Assembly (NCBI GenBank): GCA_037962975.1
Contig: CM075670.1
Coordinates: 147,068,501 to 147,132,500 of the forward strand
Reading direction: 5' to 3'
DNA: 64,000 bases
DNA from: Clitoria ternatea
Lineage: Eukaryota; Streptophyta; Magnoliopsida; Fabales; Fabaceae
The translations under genes and the position numbers were made by a program. The notes below the pieces were generated by a model. It made no database searches, was not told the origin of the DNA, and saw only the letters and a program-made list of their open reading frames with translations. Positions 59,754 to 64,000 of this stretch are shown piece after piece (position 1 is the stretch's first letter; each line of letters begins with the position of its first letter).

Positions 59754-59765
59754 TGGTATCAGAGC
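59754..59765 (+). other. Primer binding site, initiator tRNA-Met
   Basis: TGGTATCAGAGC, four bases inside the Tekay-type LTR end at 59750. Confidence 0.93.
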
Positions 59766-60045
59766 AGACCTAAAAGGTCCAAGGCCAAGGTATGCTTAGC
59801 GAGTGTAAGCGGTTGTGTGCATTATGACTGAGTGGTCATCATTATTGTGATATTTTGTTGAACATGGTCGATGTTGAGATACTGATTTGAGGATAGGAGA
59901 TTATTCCCCTCCTGGTCTGATTAATTATGTGATATATAGGAATGGTATAATATGCTATAGTTATTGAATGTTGGGATGAGATCCGATCGGTAGTGAGTAA
60001 CTTTGTAAACTTATCCTTGAAGGGGTGTTAATTTTAGGATAAGAA

Positions 60046-61130
60046 ATGACGAATCGCCAAAGAATGGAAGCCATAGCCGCGGCATTCCAACGTTTTGCTG
60101 ACGTGTTTGAGAGGCAGGGCCAGCCTCGAGCTGAAGATGGCCAAGTGTTGGATCGCTTCCTGAAGAGGAAGCCGACTGAGTTTCAAGGGGGATTTAATTC
60201 CGAGGCAGCATACAAGTGGATTCAAGACTTGGAGAGAGTTTTTGGGGGCCTTCATTATACTGAGGCCCAGAAAGTTGAGTGTGCAGTGTACATGCTGCGA
60301 GACGAAGCGAAAAATTGGTGGAAAATCGCCAAAAGCCGACTGACGGACGCGGGCATCCAACTAGTCTGGGAGAATTTTAGAACGTGCTTTCTGGAAAAAT
60401 ATTTCCCCGACACAGTAAGGAGTCGGAAGGAACTGGAATTTATGGAACTAAAACAGGGTTCCATGTCTGTAGAAGAATACGCAGCCAGATTTGAAGAGTT
60501 GTGTCTGTTTTATCTGCCCTTCCAACAACCAGGGACTGAGTGTTCTAAATGCCTCAAATTTGAAAATGGACTGCGATCGGACATTAAAAGAGCTTGCAGA
60601 TATCAGGAAACTAAAAGCTTCCCGATGCTGGTGAATAAATGCAGGATTTTTGAAGAAGATGACAAGGCCCACTCGGGCTAGAGCAGTAAGGCAGAACCAT
60701 CCTTGAGGCCTCAACAGTCACGCTTCAAGAGATCAGGTAACGTTGGAAGAAGTGGACCCTCTGCTAGATATAAAGGTTGGGGTAACCAAGGGTGTCAGAC
60801 TGGTGGACGTCCAAAATATGGCAAGTGTTTTAAATGCGATGGCGACCACTTTGCTCAGAATTATGATGGGGGAGGAGATGTTATATGTTTTCATTGCAAT
60901 GAGAAGGGGCACATTCGCCCCGACTGTCCTCAATTACACCAAGCAAACGCCAACGTGCATCATGGAGGCTTCCGAGGGAGAGGCCGTGGAAATGGTGGCC
61001 GTGGAGCTGGGGGCAGAGGAAATTGGACTCGAGGAAACATGATGTTTGCCCCAAGCAACAGGAAAAGAAATGCCGACCAACCAGCTACTGGGAGAGTTTA
61101 CACCATCAACGCTGAGGAAGCTGCACAAGC
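60046..61130 (+). pseudogene. Tekay-type gag
   Basis: Begins MTNRQRMEAIAAAFQRF at 60046. The gag core shows FLKRKPTEFQG near 60160, NWWKIAKSRL near 60310, FLEKYFPD near 60389 and LKQGSMSVEEYAARFEELC near 60449. TAG 60679-60681 breaks the frame, which otherwise continues open. Two zinc knuckles follow: CFKCDGDHFAQNY near 60829 (last cysteine lost) and an intact CFHCNEKGHIRPDC near 60886. A glycine/arginine-rich tail (60960-61040) suggests nucleic-acid binding. Gag and pol share one frame, as usual in Tekay elements. Confidence 0.88.
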
Positions 61131-62500
61131 AAATGACTTGGTGCAAAGTAAGTGCTCGCTCGGTAGATATACACTTAATGTAGTTTTTGATTCTGGAGCT
61201 ACCCACTCCTTTATTGTTGACGATTGTGTGAGACGTTTAAAATTACCGACTGTGTATATGAATCGGACTTTGGAAGTAGCTAATCCGACCGACGCTAAAG
61301 TGTTGACATCAATGATGTGTAAGGATGTAACCTTTACGTTGGGCGATCAGAGTTTCACCTTCAATTTGGTATGTGTGCCTTTGAAAGATCTTGACATTGT
61401 GTTGGGCATGGATTGGCTTTCAGCCAACAAGGTGCTGGTGGACTGTCGAAATCGAAGAGTAATTTTTCCGAGGCAGAGCAATGAAGACTACACGGTACGA
61501 GGTATAGCTCAGCTATTTATGATGCTTTGTTTAACTGAGGGAGAGAGTAGAACCCGAGTGAATGATATTCCGACTGTTTGTGAATTCCCCGAGGTGTTTC
61601 CAGAGGATATGCCGGGTGTCCCTCCGAATAGAGAAGTTGAATTCTCTATAGACTTGATTCCTGGAGCCGAGCCGGTCTCCAGTGCACCTTATAGAATGTC
61701 CCCAACAGAATTGGCTGAATTGAAAAAGCAAGTGGATGAGTTACTCGGAAAGTAGTTTATTCGACCGAGTGTATCACCATGGGGCGCACCTGCGTTGCTT
61801 GTCAAAAAGAAGGATGGCAGCATGAGATTATTCATAGATTACCGACAGCTAAACAAGCTCACGATTAAGAACCGATACCCATTGCCCAGAATCGATGCTT
61901 TTATTGACCAACTGCGTGGTGCTTCAATTTTCTCGAAGATCGATTTACGATCGGGATACCACTAAATCCGGGTGAAGGACTCGGACATCCCTAAGACTGC
62001 CTTTAGGACTCGGTACGGCCACTACGAGTATGTAGTAATGCCGTTTGATGTGACAAACACCCCTGCTGTATTCATGAATTACATGAACAGCATATTCCAC
62101 CCATATCTAGACCGATTCATGGTAGTTTTATTGATGATATCTTAATCTATTCTAAGACCTCTGTAGAGCATGAGGAACATCTCCGAGCGGTACTTCAAGT
62201 ATTGAAGGAGAAGCAATTGTTTGCAAAACTTTCAAAGTACGATTTCTGGATGGATAAGATCCACTTCCTTGGACATGTAATTTCCATGGAAGGCATTTCG
62301 GTAGACCCATCAAAGGTGGCAGCTATAATGGCATGGGAGAGACCCATGTCGGTCTCGGAGATAAGAAGCTTTATGGACCTAGCTGGCTACTATAGAAGGT
62401 TTATTGAAGGTTTTTCTAAACTTGCTTTGCCACTGACTAAATTGACTCGGAAAAATGTCCCTTTCGTGTGGAGTTCCGAGTGCGAGAACAGTTTCTGAGA
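61131..62500 (+). pseudogene. Tekay-type protease and reverse transcriptase
   Basis: Protease: DSGATHSFIV near 61189 and VLGMDWL near 61402. RT begins near 61590 (DMPGVPPNREVEFSIDLIPG) and continues WGAPALLVKKKDGS near 61789, YPLPRIDAFIDQL near 61876 and YGHYEYVVMPF near 62014. Damage: TAG 61753-61755, TAA 61963-61965 and a one-base loss near 62130 just at the catalytic DD box. From 62202 the thumb region is open (FLGHVISMEGISVDPSKV, SEIRSF, YYRRFIEGFSKLA) to a TGA at 62496. The gag and pol frames are far better kept than in the minus-strand copy. Confidence 0.88.
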
Positions 62501-63497
62501 GTTAAAAGACAAGTTGACAACCGCTCCAGTGTTGGCATTGCCAAACTTACAAGAGAGCTTCGTAGTTTATTGTGATGCGTCGGGACTCGGCCTGGGGTGC
62601 GTGCTAATGCAGAAAATCGAGTGATAGCTTATACCTCTCGGCAATTGAGGCCTCACGAATAGCATTACCCAACCCATGACTTGGAATTGGCAGCTGTGGT
62701 CTTCGCATTGAAGATATGGAGGCATTACTTGTACGGTTCTAAATTCGGAGTGTACAGCGACCACAAAAGCCTCAAATATTTATTCGACCAGAAAGAGCTG
62801 AACATGAGGCAGAGGAGATGGATGGAATTTTTAACGGATTATGACTTCAAGCTGAAGTATCATCCGGGTAAGGCGAACGTTGTTGCCGACACGTTGAGTC
62901 AGAAATCCCTCCATATAGCGGTAATGATGGTGAAGGAGGTGGAGTTATTGGAACAATTCCGAGACATGAATTTGCATGTTGACGTTCCTTCATCTCGGAA
63001 GTTAACGCTCGGTACATTAAAGATTGCCAATGAGTTCCTAAAATTGGTGTTCGAGCAGCAGAAGTCAGATCCCTACTTGGCTGAGATTAAGACGACTCAG
63101 GCCAAGGGTAAGGACTTGTCTCTGACCGAGGGACCAGACGGAATTTTTCGAGTGAAGAATAGGATATATGTGCCGGGTGAAGGTGAATTAAGGAGGATAA
63201 TGCTTGATGAAGCCCACAAGAGCCTGCTGAGTATTCACCCGGGTACCACGAAGATGTACCATGATCTAAGACTACAATTCTGGTGGCCCGGATTAAAGAG
63301 AAATGTGACGGAATATGTGGCTCGGTGTATTACCTGTCAGAAATCAAAAGTAGAGCACCAGAAGCCGTATGGTGCATTGCAGCCCCTGGAGATCCCCGTG
63401 TGGAAATGGGACTCAATTGCCATGGACTTTGTCATGGGATTGCCAAAAACCCGAGTGGGTCATGATGCGATTTGGGTCATTGTTGACCGATTGATGA
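62501..63497 (+). pseudogene. Tekay-type RNase H and N-terminal integrase, cut by an LTR insertion
   Basis: RNase H: VVYCDASGLGLGCVL near 62563, a shift near 62615, HDLELAAVVFALKIWRHYLYG at 62678-62737, YSDHKSLKYLF near 62754. 62681-63497 is open. The integrase HHCC zinc region lies at about 63235-63345 (HPGTTKMYHDL, CITCQKSK) and the first catalytic Asp in WDSIAMDFVMGLP near 63408. At 63498 the frame meets the LTR of another element, so the rest of the integrase core and the chromodomain are not in the window. Confidence 0.88.
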
Positions 63498-64000
63498 TGT
63501 AACACCCTAATTAATGAATCATAGACGGTAAAAAGAAGAGGAAATTTTTTTTTGGTCCACAAGAAAAATAATCAGAATGCCTTGGCACAAAGAAATGAGA
63601 GGATAAGAAGAACAAGAGAGATAATACCGATCCAGGGAGCTGACAGCGGAGGAAGGGGAAATCGCTTAAGCGAACCACGCAGCAACGCGTACTCGCTCAA
63701 GCGAAGGCTTCCCTCGGTATTCGCTCATTACACTCAGCATTTCCGCACTCGGATTCCAGCGCCTAATTCACTCGGAATCTATGAGGACTCCTCACCCGGA
63801 ACAACCTTAGCGCCCTTTTTTGTCACTCGGGGTATTACACCTGGTTTTCACTCGGTAGCCATAATCTTCCTACTTTAAACATTCTACTAAGTTGAGACTC
63901 ACCCAGATTCTTTTGTTACTAACCATTTACTACAATGGGGTCCCTTAGAGTCTAAGGTGTCACTCTCCAGTCGAAAAAACTTCACTCGACGGATTCTCAC
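63498..64000 (-). repeat. Tekay-like LTR on the minus strand, partial
   Basis: Starts TGTAACACCCTAATT in the plus-strand view at the point where integrase stops. Orientation is inferred because CGCTTRAGCG motifs (63663, 63694) and then CACTCGGA motifs (from about 63750) follow in the order seen in the minus-strand LTRs at 18767 and 29212. The other end lies outside the window. Confidence 0.7.

Overview
The window is eukaryotic, almost certainly from an angiosperm. It is entirely made of Ty3/gypsy and Ty1/copia LTR retrotransposons nested in one another, in AT-rich DNA with no host gene, rRNA or tRNA gene that I can recognise. The element mix (Athila/Calypso-like, SIRE-like Sirevirus, Tekay/Del-like chromovirus with long LTRs) and the short motifs in their LTRs suggest a legume, perhaps Phaseoleae; that taxonomic step is inference from memory.

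Layout. (1) 1-49 and 7468-13311: 3' part of a Sirevirus (copy A), split inside its gag zinc knuckle by a young, RT-less Athila-type element (50-7462, TSD ATAGT) with one intact 903-codon gag-protease ORF. (2) 13312-15834: piece of a decayed Athila-like element (gag end, protease, RT, RNase H). (3) 15835-45907: a long decayed Athila/Calypso-like element with 5' LTR, gag, protease, RT, RNase H, integrase and an env-like gene. It is interrupted twice: by a minus-strand Tekay-type element (18767-32697, TSD GACAT), which itself holds a plus-strand solo LTR (23437-26491, TSD CATAC), and by a 5.4-kb solo-LTR-like unit (38677-44114, TSD TAAGG/AAAGG). (4) 45908-49014: an LTR with primer site and a repeat-rich leader, carrying a related solo LTR (48198-49014, TSD GTTAC). 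(5) 49020-50045: part of an Athila-like LTR. (6) 50046-56951: Sirevirus copy B with 5' LTR, primer site, gag and pol. (7) 56952-63497: a Tekay-type element (LTR, gag, protease, RT, RNase H, start of integrase), cut by a minus-strand Tekay-like LTR that runs out of the window (63498-64000).

How the parts work together. Each element has LTR promoters, a tRNA primer site, gag-pol and polypurine tracts. Nearly all coding capacity is broken by stops and frameshifts, so anything still moving would depend on enzymes supplied in trans; the intact gag-protease element is the best candidate for recent trans-mobilisation.

Most interesting signal. Five or more LTR families from three lineages each carry an array of short palindromes (ACGCGTAGCGT, AATCGATT, CGCTTRAGCG, CCACTGGCCGTGG). 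In most arrays the copies are paired about 20 bp apart, and neighbouring pairs sit near multiples of 10 bp. The same motif occurs in unrelated families (CGCTTRAGCG in Athila and Tekay; CCACTGGCCGTGG in an Athila-like LTR and a Tekay-like LTR). One array lies outside an LTR, just before the env-like gene. This looks like helically phased protein-binding sites shared between retrotransposon lineages. All positions and spacings were read by eye.
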